The notes below the pieces were generated by a model. The model ran no database searches, was not told where the DNA came from, and saw only the letters and a list, made by a program, of their open reading frames with translations. A program made the translations under genes and the position numbers. From Streptomyces sp. NBC_01268 (GTDB lineage Bacteria > Actinomycetota > Actinomycetes > Streptomycetales > Streptomycetaceae), in assembly GCF_036240795.1 (NCBI RefSeq), contig NZ_CP108454.1:2046001-2110000 (forward strand): a stretch of DNA of 64,000 bases, written 5' to 3'. Shown here piece after piece: positions 1 to 8,368 of this stretch (positions within the stretch are counted from its first letter, which is position 1; every line of letters starts with the position of its first letter).

Positions 1-775
1 CCGCGCCGTGGTACGACAGGAAGGCCGCGGGCTCGTCGAACCGGCGGGCCGAGCGGGCCAGTTCGCGCACCGGGCCGTAGCTGTTGGCCCACAGGTCCTC
101 GCCGGTGACCCAGCCCGCGTGGATCGGCAGCAGCGCGTCCTGGGCCTCCTCGGTGACGGTGAGGAAGGACGCGCCGCGCGGGCAGAGCAGGTACTTGTAG
201 CCACCGGCGACGGTGAAGTCCCAGTCCGCCGCGTACAGCGGCAGCCAGCCCGCCGACTGGGTGGCGTCGAGGAGGGTGCGGGCGCCGTGCGCGGCCGCCG
301 CGGCGCGGATCGCGGCGAAGTCGGCGGTCCGGCCGTCCGCCGACTGCACGGCGGAGAAGGCGACGAGGGCGGTCTCGGGCCGCACCGACTCCGCGAGCCG
401 CTCCAGGGGGACGAAGCGGATCTTCAGGTCGCCCCGGACGGTGAAGGGGGTGATGACGGAGGAGAAGTCGCCCTCGGGGAAGAGGATCTCGGCCCCGGAC
501 GGCATGGACTGCGCCACCATGCCGACGTGGACGGAGACGGAACTGCCGACCGCGACCCGGTCGGTGCCGATGTGGGCGATCCGCGCGAACGAGGCCCGGG
601 CCTCGTCGACGATGTCGAAGCTGCCGGCGCCGTCGGGGCGCCCGGCCGCGGTCTCCTCGGCGAGGAGGGTGACGGCCTCGACCGTCCGGCGCGGCAGCAG
701 GGCGCAGGCGGAGGTGTTCAGATAGGTCTGCTTGGGGGCGAACTCGGCTCCGCCCAGGGGCTCCAGAATGTCCAT
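1..775 (-). CDS. class V aminotransferase (PLP enzyme), C-terminus beyond window
   Basis: The reading frame starts at the ATG at 775 and runs off the left edge, so only about 258 N-terminal residues are visible. The opening segment ([20 protein letters not shown]) and the GGYKYLL motif, with the likely PLP Schiff-base Lys at residue 194 and an Asp about 23 residues before it, are typical of fold-type I class V aminotransferases (isopenicillin N epimerase, kynureninase and cysteine desulfurase relatives). The substrate cannot be told from sequence. No Shine-Dalgarno precedes the start; a promoter whose -10 lies 6 nt upstream suggests a leaderless mRNA, with a long inverted repeat across it. 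Confidence 0.85.
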   Translation of the reverse strand, partial: MDILEPLGGAEFAPKQTYLNTSACALLPRRTVEAVTLLAEETAAGRPDGAGSFDIVDEARASFARIAHIGTDRVAVGSSVSVHVGMVAQSMPSGAEILFPEGDFSSVITPFTVRGDLKIRFVPLERLAESVRPETALVAFSAVQSADGRTADFAAIRAAAAAHGARTLLDATQSAGWLPLYAADWDFTVAGGYKYLLCPRGASFLTVTEEAQDALLPIHAGWVTGEDLWANSYGPVRELARSARRFDEPAAFLSYHGA

Positions 776-781
776 GGACCC

Positions 782-810
782 AGCCTGGATTCCCCACGAT
801 CTCCCGTCAA
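782..810 (-). promoter_or_regulatory. promoter of the class V aminotransferase gene, probably leaderless
   Basis: On the minus strand TTGACG (805-810) is followed by a 17-nt spacer and CAGGCT (782-787), only 6 nt before the ATG at 775. The spacing fits a HrdB-type promoter with the transcript starting at or next to the start codon. Confidence 0.55.
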
Positions 811-832
811 TTGGCATAGATCATGGGGAATC
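788..832. repeat. 15-bp inverted repeat overlapping the aminotransferase promoter
   Basis: GATTCCCCACGATCT (788-802) and AGATCATGGGGAATC (818-832) are inverted copies with one mismatch, separated by 15 bp. The promoter-proximal arm fills the spacer between -35 and -10, as expected of a repressor operator. No cognate regulator is obvious. Confidence 0.6.
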
Positions 833-881
833 TCCAAGTGGCGCTTATGCGTCGGTCACCCGGTGGGCGCCCAAGGGGTGC

Positions 882-1577
882 TCAGCAGGTGCCGCCGTCG
901 ATGTCGCAGGCGTCGGCGTCGCCGCCGACGGGCTGGAGGGTGCGGCCCTGCCAGGCCTGCTCCAGGGCCTGGGTGAAGACCTCGGCGGGCTGGCCGCCGG
1001 AGACCCCGTACTTCCGGTCGAGGACGAAGAACGGCACGCCGTTCGCGCCGAGTTCGGCGGCCTCGCGCTCGTCCGCGCGGACGGCGTCGGCGTAGGCGGA
1101 CTCGTCGGCGAGCACCGCGCGGACCTCGGTCTCGTCGAGACCGGCCTCCACGCCGAGGGCGACCAGGGTGTCGGGCGTGAAGACCGAGCGCTCCTCGGCG
1201 AAGTTGGCCCGGTAGGCGAGGTCGAGCAGCTCGCTCTGGCGGCCGCGCTCCTTCGCCAGGTGCAGCAGGCGGTGGATGTCGAAGGTGTTGCCGTGGTCAC
1301 GGCCCTCGGTGCGGTAGCCCAGGCCCTCGGAGTGGGCGTTGGAGGCGACGTGGGCCTCCATGGCGCGGGCCTCGTCGAGGGTGCGGCCGTACTTCGTCGC
1401 CAGCATCTCCAGGACGGGCCCGGTGTCGCCCTTGGCCCGGTTCGGGTCGAGCTCGAAGGAGCGGTGCACGACCTCGACGTCGTCGCGGTGGGCGAAGGCC
1501 GCGAGGCCCTTCTCGAAGCGGGCCTTGCCGATGTAGCACCAGGGGCAGGCGATGTCGCTCCAGATCTCGACGCGCAT
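882..1577 (-). CDS. DsbA/FrnE-family thiol oxidoreductase
   Basis: A 231-residue cytoplasmic protein of the DsbA-like thioredoxin-fold superfamily (FrnE / 2-hydroxychromene-2-carboxylate isomerase group). The motif C11-P-W-C14 near the N-terminus is the redox-active site, and no signal peptide precedes it. The C-terminal tail contains two more cysteines (CDIDGGTC). The start at 1577 is chosen because GGAGAGAAG lies just upstream and MRVEIWSDIACPWC is the family's usual beginning. It follows the GNAT gene by 70 nt on the same strand and may be the last gene of that operon. Its substrate is unknown; protein disulfide or mycothiol chemistry is possible. Confidence 0.9.
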   Translation of the reverse strand: MRVEIWSDIACPWCYIGKARFEKGLAAFAHRDDVEVVHRSFELDPNRAKGDTGPVLEMLATKYGRTLDEARAMEAHVASNAHSEGLGYRTEGRDHGNTFDIHRLLHLAKERGRQSELLDLAYRANFAEERSVFTPDTLVALGVEAGLDETEVRAVLADESAYADAVRADEREAAELGANGVPFFVLDRKYGVSGGQPAEVFTQALEQAWQGRTLQPVGGDADACDIDGGTC

Positions 1578-1647
1578 GGTGGGGCTTCTCTCCAGACGGG
1601 GGCGGGGGTCGGGTGTCCAGGATGCGGAACGCCCCGACCCGCCGGAT

Positions 1648-2151
1648 TCATTCCGCCGCGGGCCCGGGGGCGAGTGTGAGCCGGAGCACGAGGTGGTCCC
1701 CGGCGCGCGGGGTGTCGGGGTCCGGGAGCCAGCCGCGGGCCGCGTAGAAGGCCTGGGCGCGGGTGTTCCGGTCGAACACCTCCAGGCGGGCGGTGCGCAC
1801 CCCGGCGGCGCGCCAGGCGTCGACGCAGGCGGTGTGCAGGGCGGTGCCGACGCCGCCGCGCCAGCGGTCCGGGGCGACGTGGAGCTGGGTGAGGTGCGTG
1901 ACGCCGTCCCGCTCCCCGTACGCGGCGATGCCGACAAGCTCCCCGGCCGCGTCGCGGGCGCTGAGCACCCGCCCGCCGTCGATGGCCGCGGCCCAGCCGG
2001 CCCGGGAGCGGGCCAGCTCCTCGGGGCCCTCGAAGTCGGCGTCGGGGAGGTGGCCGCGGTAGTAGGTGGCGCGGGCCTCGGCGTGGAGGGCGGCGACGGC
2101 GTCGATGTCGGCCGGGCCGGCGTACCGGATGCGGAGCGGGGAATCGATCAT
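1648..2151 (-). CDS. GNAT-family N-acetyltransferase
   Basis: A 167-residue GNAT acetyltransferase. An acetyl-CoA-binding region is visible around QLHVAPDRWRGGVGTALH, followed by the conserved C-terminal NTRAQAFYAARGW segment. It would transfer an acetyl group from acetyl-CoA to an unidentified amine. Its ATG lies 6 nt after the stop of the GlxA-like regulator, so the two genes are almost certainly cotranscribed. Confidence 0.9.
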   Translation of the reverse strand: MIDSPLRIRYAGPADIDAVAALHAEARATYYRGHLPDADFEGPEELARSRAGWAAAIDGGRVLSARDAAGELVGIAAYGERDGVTHLTQLHVAPDRWRGGVGTALHTACVDAWRAAGVRTARLEVFDRNTRAQAFYAARGWLPDPDTPRAGDHLVLRLTLAPGPAAE

Positions 2152-2157
2152 GCTCTC

Positions 2158-3150
2158 TCAGGACGCGGGGGCGAGGGGTCCGGTTGCGGGCGCGCCCAAC
2201 CGGTTGAAGGAGCTCCGGTAGGCGCTCGGGGTCAGGCCGGTCCTGCGCAGCAGGTGCTGGCGGAGCGAGTCGGCCGTGCCGAGGCCGCTCGCGCGGGCGA
2301 CCTGGTCCATGGGCAGGGAGGTGGTCTCCAGGAGCTCCTTGGCGCGTTCGACGCGCTGGTGGAGGAGCCACTGGAGCGGGCTGACCCCGGTCTCGGCGTG
2401 GAAGCGGCGGGAGAGGGTGCGGACGGAGACCCCGGCGTGCCGGGCCAGGTCGGTGAGGGCGAGCGGTTCGTCGAGGTGCTCCATGGCCCAGGCGCGGGTG
2501 CGGGCGAAGGAGGCACCGCGCTCGGGCGGCAGCGGGGTGAGGGTGAACTGGGTCTGCCCGCCGGGCCGCACCGGCGCGACGAGGGCGAGCCGGGCCACGG
2601 TGTTGGCGACGGCGGCGCCGTGGTCGGTGCGGATGATGTGCAGGCACAGGTCGATGCCGGCGGCGTAGCCGGAGGAGGTGAGCACCGGGCCGTCCTGGAC
2701 GAACAGCACGTCGTCCTGGAGGTCGACGGTCGGGTGCCGCTCGGCGAGCTGCTCGCGGTACGCCCAGTACGTGGTGGCCGCGCGGCCGTCCAGGAGTCCG
2801 GCGGCGGCCAGCGCGAAGGAGCCGGTGCAGATGGAGGCGATCCGCTTGCCCGCGGCGGCGGCCCGGCGCAGCGCGTCCAGGATCCGCGGGTCGGGGTCGG
2901 TGTACGAGCCGCTGCCGGCCAGGATCACGGTGTCGGCCGTGTCGGTGGCGTCGAGGCCCAGCGGGACGTGCAGGTCGAGGCCGCCGGTGGTGGCGACGGG
3001 GCCGGGGTCGGGGGCGCAGATGAGCGTCTCGTAGCCGGGGCCGCCGTCGACCTCGACCTTGGCGAAAAGCATCTCGGGGATGGCGAGGTTGAACATCGAG
3101 GCGGGCGGGGCGGCGATCACCGCGACGCGGCGGACCCGGGACGACGGCAT
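2158..3150 (-). CDS. GlxA-family transcriptional regulator (DJ-1/PfpI plus AraC HTH)
   Basis: A 330-residue protein with an N-terminal class I glutamine amidotransferase-like (DJ-1/PfpI) domain (about residues 8-190) and a C-terminal AraC double helix-turn-helix (about 215-315). Cys in the ASICTGSFALA stretch sits at the usual nucleophile-elbow position. The family consists of activators responding to small metabolites. It heads an operon with the GNAT and probably the DsbA-like gene, and is divergent from an MFS exporter whose start is 70 bp away, so it may control either side. The effector is unknown. Confidence 0.9.
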   Translation of the reverse strand: MPSSRVRRVAVIAAPPASMFNLAIPEMLFAKVEVDGGPGYETLICAPDPGPVATTGGLDLHVPLGLDATDTADTVILAGSGSYTDPDPRILDALRRAAAAGKRIASICTGSFALAAAGLLDGRAATTYWAYREQLAERHPTVDLQDDVLFVQDGPVLTSSGYAAGIDLCLHIIRTDHGAAVANTVARLALVAPVRPGGQTQFTLTPLPPERGASFARTRAWAMEHLDEPLALTDLARHAGVSVRTLSRRFHAETGVSPLQWLLHQRVERAKELLETTSLPMDQVARASGLGTADSLRQHLLRRTGLTPSAYRSSFNRLGAPATGPLAPAS

Positions 3151-3220
3151 GGCCAGAACCTCCGGTCATATGGCATTCGGGCCACTACTCTACGGCCCGC
3201 GCGCTCACCAAGCTGGGCGC

Positions 3221-4624
3221 ATGACCTCAACCGACCTTCCCGAAGCCGACGTTGCCGCCGCCCCCGCCACCCCCGAAGGCGCCCCCGCCCCGGACGCCGC
3301 CCCCGCGCGCAAGGCCTCCCCCGGCGCCGCCCTCGTCGCCGCGATGCTGGGCTTCGCCCTCATCACGCTGGACACCTCGGTGGTCAACGTCGCCCTGCCC
3401 GCGATCGGCGCCGACCTGGGGGCCGGGATGACGGGCCTGCAGTGGGTGGTCGACTCCTACACGCTGGTCTTCGCCGCCCTGCTGCTGTCCAGCGGGGCGC
3501 TCGCCGACCGGATCGGCGCGAGCCGCGCGTACGCCGTGGGGGTCGTCGGCTTCACCCTGGCCTCCGTCGCCTGCGGCCTGGCCCCGGGCCTGCCCGCGCT
3601 GCTCGTGGCCCGTACGGCGCAGGGCGCGGCGGCCGCGGTGATGCTGCCCGCCTCCCTCGCGCTGGTGCGCGAGGCGTACGGCGACCCGGTGCGGCGGGCC
3701 CGCGCGGTGTCGCTGTGGGCGGCGGGCGCGACGGTCGCGGTGGCGCTGGGGCCGGTGGTGGGCGGCGCGCTGACCACGGCGTGGAGCTGGCGCGGGATCT
3801 TCTTCGTCAACCTGCCGCTCGGCCTGGTCGCGCTCGCCCTGCTGACCCGGGTCGCGGGATCGGCGCGGCGGCCCGCGCCGCTGGACCTGCCGGGCCAGCT
3901 GACGGCGATGGCGGCGCTGGGCGGGCTGACGTTCGCGGCGATCGAGGGCGGCACGGCCGGCTGGTGGGCGCTGGGCGGCGCGGCGCTCGCCTTCGCCGCG
4001 TTCCTGGTGATCGAGACGCGGCGGAAGCACCCGATGGTGCCGCTGGGCCTGTTCCGGGACCGGACGGTGGCGGTGGCGGTGACGGCGGGCGCGGCGAACA
4101 GCGTGGCGTTCTACGGGATGGTCTTCGTCTTCAGCCTCTTCTTCCAGCAGGTGCTGGGGCTCGACGCGTTGGGCGCGGGCCTGATGTTCCTGCCGATGAC
4201 GGGGCTGCTCGCCGGGGTGAACGTGCTGTCGGCGAAGGTGGCGGCGCGGTACGGGGCCAGGCTGCCGGTCGTCGTGGGCCAGACCGTCGCCGTGGCGGGA
4301 CTGCTCGGTCTGCTCACGGTGGACGCGGACACCTCGCGGGCGGCGCAGGCGCTGCTGCTCGTGCCGCTGGCGCTGGGGGTCGGCTTCTCGCTGCCGCCGC
4401 TGATCGCCGCGATGATGGAGGCCGTCCCGGCCGAGCGGGCGGGCACGGCGGCGGGTCTGCTGAACGCGATCCGGCAGACGGCGGGGGCGCTGGCCATCGC
4501 GGTCTTCGGCTCGCTCGTCGCCCAGGGCATGACGGCGGCGCTGCGCTCCTCGCTGCTGATCAGCGCGGTCCTGCTGGCGCTGGCCACGCTCGGCGCGCTG
4601 CGCCTGCCGGGGCGCCGGGGCTAG
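3221..4624 (+). CDS. MFS drug:H+ antiporter, DHA2 (EmrB/QacA) type
   Basis: A 467-residue polytopic membrane protein. After a soluble, Ala/Pro-rich N-terminus of about 34 residues come roughly 14 hydrophobic segments, the DHA2 topology. The first segment (ALITLDTSVVNVALPAIG) carries the DHA2 motif D-x-x-x-V-N-V-A, and LADRIGASRAYAVG is MFS motif A. It should export a hydrophobic drug-like compound using the proton gradient; the substrate is unknown. The ATG at 3221 is chosen because earlier in-frame starts would extend into the divergent regulator's control region. No clear Shine-Dalgarno is present. Confidence 0.9.
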   Translation: MTSTDLPEADVAAAPATPEGAPAPDAAPARKASPGAALVAAMLGFALITLDTSVVNVALPAIGADLGAGMTGLQWVVDSYTLVFAALLLSSGALADRIGASRAYAVGVVGFTLASVACGLAPGLPALLVARTAQGAAAAVMLPASLALVREAYGDPVRRARAVSLWAAGATVAVALGPVVGGALTTAWSWRGIFFVNLPLGLVALALLTRVAGSARRPAPLDLPGQLTAMAALGGLTFAAIEGGTAGWWALGGAALAFAAFLVIETRRKHPMVPLGLFRDRTVAVAVTAGAANSVAFYGMVFVFSLFFQQVLGLDALGAGLMFLPMTGLLAGVNVLSAKVAARYGARLPVVVGQTVAVAGLLGLLTVDADTSRAAQALLLVPLALGVGFSLPPLIAAMMEAVPAERAGTAAGLLNAIRQTAGALAIAVFGSLVAQGMTAALRSSLLISAVLLALATLGALRLPGRRG

Positions 4625-4667
4625 GCGGCGGCCCGGCGGGCGCGCCTGGGCACGGCCCGGGCGCGCC

Positions 4668-5582
4668 CTAGGCGGCCTTCCGGTACCGGCCCGGCGCGAC
4701 GCCGTACTCGCGCTTGAAGGCCTTGGCGAAGGCGAACTCCGAGGAGTAGCCGGAGCGTCGGGCCACGGTCCGCAGGGGCAGGTCGTCGGTGCGCAGCAGG
4801 CGGCCGGCGGCCGTCATGCGCCACCAGGTGAGGTACGCGAGCGGGGGCCTGCCCACCAGGGCGGTGAAGCGGCGGGCGAACGCGGCCCGCGACAGGCCGC
4901 CGAGGGCGCCGAGTTCCTCGACCGTCCAGGGGCGGGCCGGGTCGTCGTGGAGGGCGCGCAGGGCGCCGGCGACGGCCGGGTCGCTCAGCGCGGCGGACCA
5001 GCCGGTGGACCGGTCGGCGCGCTCGGTCAGCCACCAGGTGCGCAGCAGGTACAGCAGCAGGGTGTCGAGGAGGGCGGGGACGATGGTGTCGGCGCCCGGC
5101 TGGGGTTCGGCGAGTTCGGCGCCGAGCAGGTCGACGGCGGCGCGCAGCCGGGGGTGGGCGCCGACCCGTGCGGGGATGTGGACGTACGGGGGCAGCCCGC
5201 TGAGCAGCGGGTGGGCCCGGGCCCGGCTCAGCTGGTAGGCCCCGCACAGCAGCAGGGTCTCCTCGGCGCCGACGGGCCCGCGGTCCGGGAGGGTGGGCCA
5301 GGAGCCGTCGGGTGCCGGGACGGCGTCGACGAGCGGGGTGTCCGGGTGGTCGGCGAGGCCGTGGCCGGTGCCGTGGGCGAGCAGGACGACGTCGCCGGGG
5401 CCGAGCCGGACGGGCGCCGCGCCGTCGGGCGGCAGCAGCCAGGCGGCTCCCTGGAGCACGACGTGGAACCCGGCGCCCTTGGTGGCGGGGAAACGCAGGC
5501 CCCAGGGCGCGAACCTGACGGTACGGGAGGAGTGCGGCCGGCCGGTGCGCATGGCGGCGATGGCATCGCTCAGTACGTCCAT
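4668..5582 (-). CDS. AraC-family regulator with N-terminal cupin sensor domain
   Basis: A 304-residue protein. The N-terminal half resembles an AraC cupin ligand domain (GFHVVLQGAAWLLP, then GPGDVVLLAHGTGH) and the last about 100 residues form the AraC double HTH ending in SEFAFAKAFKREYGVAPGRY. The start at 5582 (MDVLSDAIAAMRTG) is preferred over an upstream ATG at 5660 because the extra 26 residues are low-complexity and would cover the inverted repeat of the promoter region. Divergent from the quinone oxidoreductase gene, its likely target. Confidence 0.88.
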   Translation of the reverse strand: MDVLSDAIAAMRTGRPHSSRTVRFAPWGLRFPATKGAGFHVVLQGAAWLLPPDGAAPVRLGPGDVVLLAHGTGHGLADHPDTPLVDAVPAPDGSWPTLPDRGPVGAEETLLLCGAYQLSRARAHPLLSGLPPYVHIPARVGAHPRLRAAVDLLGAELAEPQPGADTIVPALLDTLLLYLLRTWWLTERADRSTGWSAALSDPAVAGALRALHDDPARPWTVEELGALGGLSRAAFARRFTALVGRPPLAYLTWWRMTAAGRLLRTDDLPLRTVARRSGYSSEFAFAKAFKREYGVAPGRYRKAA

Positions 5583-5644
5583 GCCCCGCACCGTACCTCC
5601 GGCGTGCCCACCCCTCCGCCCCCTCGCATCCTCCGTCCGTGGTG

Positions 5645-5692
5645 CGAGACGATCGGACATGACAGGGGGCTATCGGGACATGGATCGTCTCG
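5645..5692. repeat. 10-bp inverted repeat between AraC regulator and quinone oxidoreductase
   Basis: CGAGACGATC (5645-5654) and GATCGTCTCG (5683-5692) are perfect inverted copies with centres 38 bp apart. The right arm abuts or overlaps the -35 position of the oxidoreductase promoter, so this is a good candidate operator for the adjacent AraC regulator. Confidence 0.55.
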
Positions 5693-5703
5693 ACCCCTCC
5701 TCC

Positions 5704-5709
5704 TAACGT
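5704..5709 (+). promoter_or_regulatory. -10 element of a probably leaderless oxidoreductase transcript
   Basis: TAACGT lies 7 nt before the ATG at 5717. No Shine-Dalgarno is present for that start, and the -35 region (about 5681-5686) is weak, as expected of an activator-dependent promoter. Confidence 0.4.
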
Positions 5710-5716
5710 CGAGTCC

Positions 5717-6715
5717 ATGGGAAACGACACGATGACGAAGGCCGTCCTGTTCCACGAGCTCGGCGGCCCCGAGGTGCTGGCCGTCGAGGAGGTGCCGCTG
5801 CGGGCCACGGGGCCGGGCGAGCTGCGCGTGCGGGTGGAGGCCGTCGGCCTCAACCGGGCCGAGGCGCTGTTCCGTTCGGGCACGTACCACTACCAGCCGA
5901 CCCTGCCCGGCTCACGGCTCGGCTACGAGGCGGCCGGGGTGGTCGAGGAGGTCGGCGAGGGCGTCACGGCGTACGCGCCGGGCGACGCGGTCATGGCGGC
6001 GGCCAACTTCGACTTCGGTGTGCACGGGGTGTACGCGGAGCGGGTGGTGCTGGCGGAGGAGTACGTCGTACCGCGCCCCACGGGGGTGGACGCGGTGACG
6101 GCGGCGGCGGCCTGGCTGACGTACTCGACCGCGTACGGCGGCATGGTGGAGGCGGGCGGGCTGCGCCCCGGGGACGAGGTGGTGATCACCGGCGCGTCCA
6201 GCGGGGTCGGCACGGCCGCGATCCAGACGGCGCTGCGGATCGGCGCGGTGCCGATCGCCACGACCCGGGGCGCGGAGAAGCGGAAGCGGCTGCTCGAACT
6301 GGGCGCGGCGCAGGTGATCGCCACCGACACCGAGGACCTGGTCGGGGAAGTGCGGCGGCACACGGGCGGCCGGGGCGCCCGGGTCGCGTTCGACGCGATC
6401 GGCGGCCCCGGCTTCGCCGAGCTGGGCGACGCCCTGGAGCCGGGCGGCACGGCGGTGCTGTACGGGTGGCTGGACCCGCAGCCCGCGGCCGTCTCGCTGA
6501 ACTGGCCGCTGACCGTGCGGGGTTACGCCAACGGGGCGGTGGTGCGCACGCCCGAGGGGCGCGCCCGGATGGCCGGTTTCATCGGTTCCGGGCTGCGCGA
6601 CGGCTCGCTGGCCCCGGTGATCGCCGAGACCTTCGAGGGGCTGGCGGCGATCCCGGACGCGCACCGCCTGATGGAGTCCAACACCCACACCGGGAAGATC
6701 GTGGTGCGGCTGTAG
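5717..6715 (+). CDS. zinc-independent MDR-family quinone/alkene oxidoreductase
   Basis: A 332-residue medium-chain dehydrogenase/reductase. It has an N-terminal GroES-like domain (GPGELRVRVEAVGLNRAEALFR) and a Rossmann domain with ITGASSGVGTAAIQ near residue 155. The Cys/His ligands of the catalytic zinc are absent, which places it with NADPH:quinone oxidoreductase-like enzymes. A second ATG five codons in (MTKAVLF) is an alternative start. It is divergent from, and probably controlled by, the AraC regulator. The physiological substrate is unknown. Confidence 0.88.
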   Translation: MGNDTMTKAVLFHELGGPEVLAVEEVPLRATGPGELRVRVEAVGLNRAEALFRSGTYHYQPTLPGSRLGYEAAGVVEEVGEGVTAYAPGDAVMAAANFDFGVHGVYAERVVLAEEYVVPRPTGVDAVTAAAAWLTYSTAYGGMVEAGGLRPGDEVVITGASSGVGTAAIQTALRIGAVPIATTRGAEKRKRLLELGAAQVIATDTEDLVGEVRRHTGGRGARVAFDAIGGPGFAELGDALEPGGTAVLYGWLDPQPAAVSLNWPLTVRGYANGAVVRTPEGRARMAGFIGSGLRDGSLAPVIAETFEGLAAIPDAHRLMESNTHTGKIVVRL

Positions 6716-6760
6716 GCCCCCACCGGACCCGCGCCCCGGGGGCGGCCGCGGCGCGTGGCC

Positions 6761-8260
6761 TCAGAAGCGCGGCACGCCCAGCGGGTTGTCGTCGCGCAGC
6801 TCCGGCGGGAGCAGGTGTCCGGGGGTCGACTGGTAGGCGACCGGGCGCAGCCAGCGCTCGATCGCCGTCCCGCCGACGGAGGTGCCGGTGGAGGTGGTCG
6901 CCGGGTAGGGGCCGCCGTGGTGCTGGGCGGCGGCGACGGCGACACCGGTCGGCCAGCCGTTGACGAGGATCCGGCCGGCGAGCGGGGTGAGTTCGGCGAG
7001 CAGCGAGGCGGCGCCGGGGTCCTCGTCGGCGACGTGCAGGGTGGCGGTGAGGTTGCCGGGCAGCAGCCCGAGGACGGCGCTGACCTGCTCGCGGTCGGCG
7101 TAGCGGGCGACGACGGTGACGGGCCCGAAGCACTCCTCCAGGAGCGGGTCGTGGCCGCCGTCGGGCAGCAGGCCCGCGTCGACGGTGAGCACGCCGGCGC
7201 TGACGGTGTGCTCCCCGCCGGCGCCCGGGGTGACGGGCGCGGTCACACCGGGCAGCCCGGCCCGCTCGCGCACCCCGTCGACGAAGGCTCCGCGCATCCG
7301 GTGGTCGAGCATCACGCCGGGCTCGGTCTCGCTGACCGCGGCGGTGAGGGCGGTGACGATCCGGTCGCCCGCCTCCCCGTGGGGCGCGAGGACGAAGCCG
7401 GGCTTGGTGCAGAACTGGCCCTCGCCCAGGGTCATGGACCCGGCGAGCCCGGCGCCGATCTCCTCGGCCCGCTCCTCGGCGGCGGCCGGGGTGATCACCA
7501 CCGGGTTGAGGGAGCCGAGTTCGCCGTGGAAGGGGATGGGCACGGGACGGGCGGCGGCGGCGTCGAAGAGCGCGCGCCCGCCGCGCACGGAGCCGGTGAA
7601 GCCGGCCGCGGAGACCAGCGGGTGGCGGATCAGCTCCACGCCCGCGTCGAAGCCGTGCACGAGGGAGACGACGTCCGCGGGGAGCCCGGCCTTGACGGCG
7701 GCCCGGCGCAGCAGCGAGGCGCAGAGCTCGGAGGTGGCCGGGTGGCCGGGGTGCGCCTTGATCACGACGGGGCAGCCGGCCGCGAGGGCGCTGGCGGTGT
7801 CACCGCCGGGGACGGAGAAGGCCAGCGGGAAGTTGCTCGCCGCGTAGACGGCGACGACGCCGAGCGGGATCTTCATCCGCCGCAGGTCGGGGGTGGGCGG
7901 GGTGGTGGCCGGGTCGGCCCGGGAGATCCGCACGTCCAGGAAGGCGGCCGCGTCGACGACGTCGGCGAAGGAACGCAGCTGGGCGGTGGTGCGGGCGAGT
8001 TCGCCGGTGAGCCGGACCGGCCCGAGGGCGGTCTCCGCGTCGGCGGCCTCGATGACGTGGTCGCGGGCCTCGTCGAGCAGGTCGGCCGCGGTCCGCAGCA
8101 GCGCGGCGCGGGCGGTGCGGTCGGCGAGCGCGTCGAGGGCGGCGCGGGCGGACCGTACGGCCCCGTCGATCTCCTCGACTGTGGCCTCCACCGCAACCTG
8201 CTCCCGCGGCTTTCCCGTCCGGGGGTCCACGCTCCACACTGGTTCTGCCGCCACCGCCAT
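6761..8260 (-). CDS. NADP-dependent aldehyde dehydrogenase, 2-oxoglutarate semialdehyde type
   Basis: A 499-residue aldehyde dehydrogenase. It shows the cofactor-binding stretch around VVIKAHPGHPATSEL, the general-base Glu in GELGSLNPV and the nucleophilic Cys in EGQFCTKPG. The divergent form of these motifs is that of the 2,5-dioxovalerate (2-oxoglutarate semialdehyde) dehydrogenase group, the last step of oxidative hexuronate, aldarate and pentose pathways. The partner enzymes uronate dehydrogenase and 5-dehydro-4-deoxyglucarate dehydratase lie about 8-10 kb away, which supports the call. The start has GAGG 5 nt upstream. It is divergent from an IclR regulator. Confidence 0.85.
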   Translation of the reverse strand: MAVAAEPVWSVDPRTGKPREQVAVEATVEEIDGAVRSARAALDALADRTARAALLRTAADLLDEARDHVIEAADAETALGPVRLTGELARTTAQLRSFADVVDAAAFLDVRISRADPATTPPTPDLRRMKIPLGVVAVYAASNFPLAFSVPGGDTASALAAGCPVVIKAHPGHPATSELCASLLRRAAVKAGLPADVVSLVHGFDAGVELIRHPLVSAAGFTGSVRGGRALFDAAAARPVPIPFHGELGSLNPVVITPAAAEERAEEIGAGLAGSMTLGEGQFCTKPGFVLAPHGEAGDRIVTALTAAVSETEPGVMLDHRMRGAFVDGVRERAGLPGVTAPVTPGAGGEHTVSAGVLTVDAGLLPDGGHDPLLEECFGPVTVVARYADREQVSAVLGLLPGNLTATLHVADEDPGAASLLAELTPLAGRILVNGWPTGVAVAAAQHHGGPYPATTSTGTSVGGTAIERWLRPVAYQSTPGHLLPPELRDDNPLGVPRF

Positions 8261-8267
8261 GCACCTC

Positions 8268-8283
8268 GTTCGCTATTCTGAAC
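8268..8283. promoter_or_regulatory. inverted repeat GTTC-N8-GAAC, possible IclR operator
   Basis: GTTC (8268-8271) and GAAC (8280-8283) face each other just upstream of the aldehyde dehydrogenase start, in the 108-bp gap it shares with the divergent IclR gene. The short arms make this tentative. Confidence 0.3.
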
Positions 8284-8368
8284 ACTGTCCCGGTAGGTGA
8301 ATCCTGAGCGGACTCTATTGACGGCCGCGCCGTCTCCACAAGTGGCTTCCTGAAGAGGGGCGAGGGCG

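Noticed and set aside
1552..4671. Long plus-strand open frame of about 1040 codons across the DsbA, GNAT, GlxA and MFS genes
   Set aside because: It is antisense or out of frame to four clearly recognisable genes and encodes a Gly/Arg-rich sequence typical of GC-bias shadow frames.
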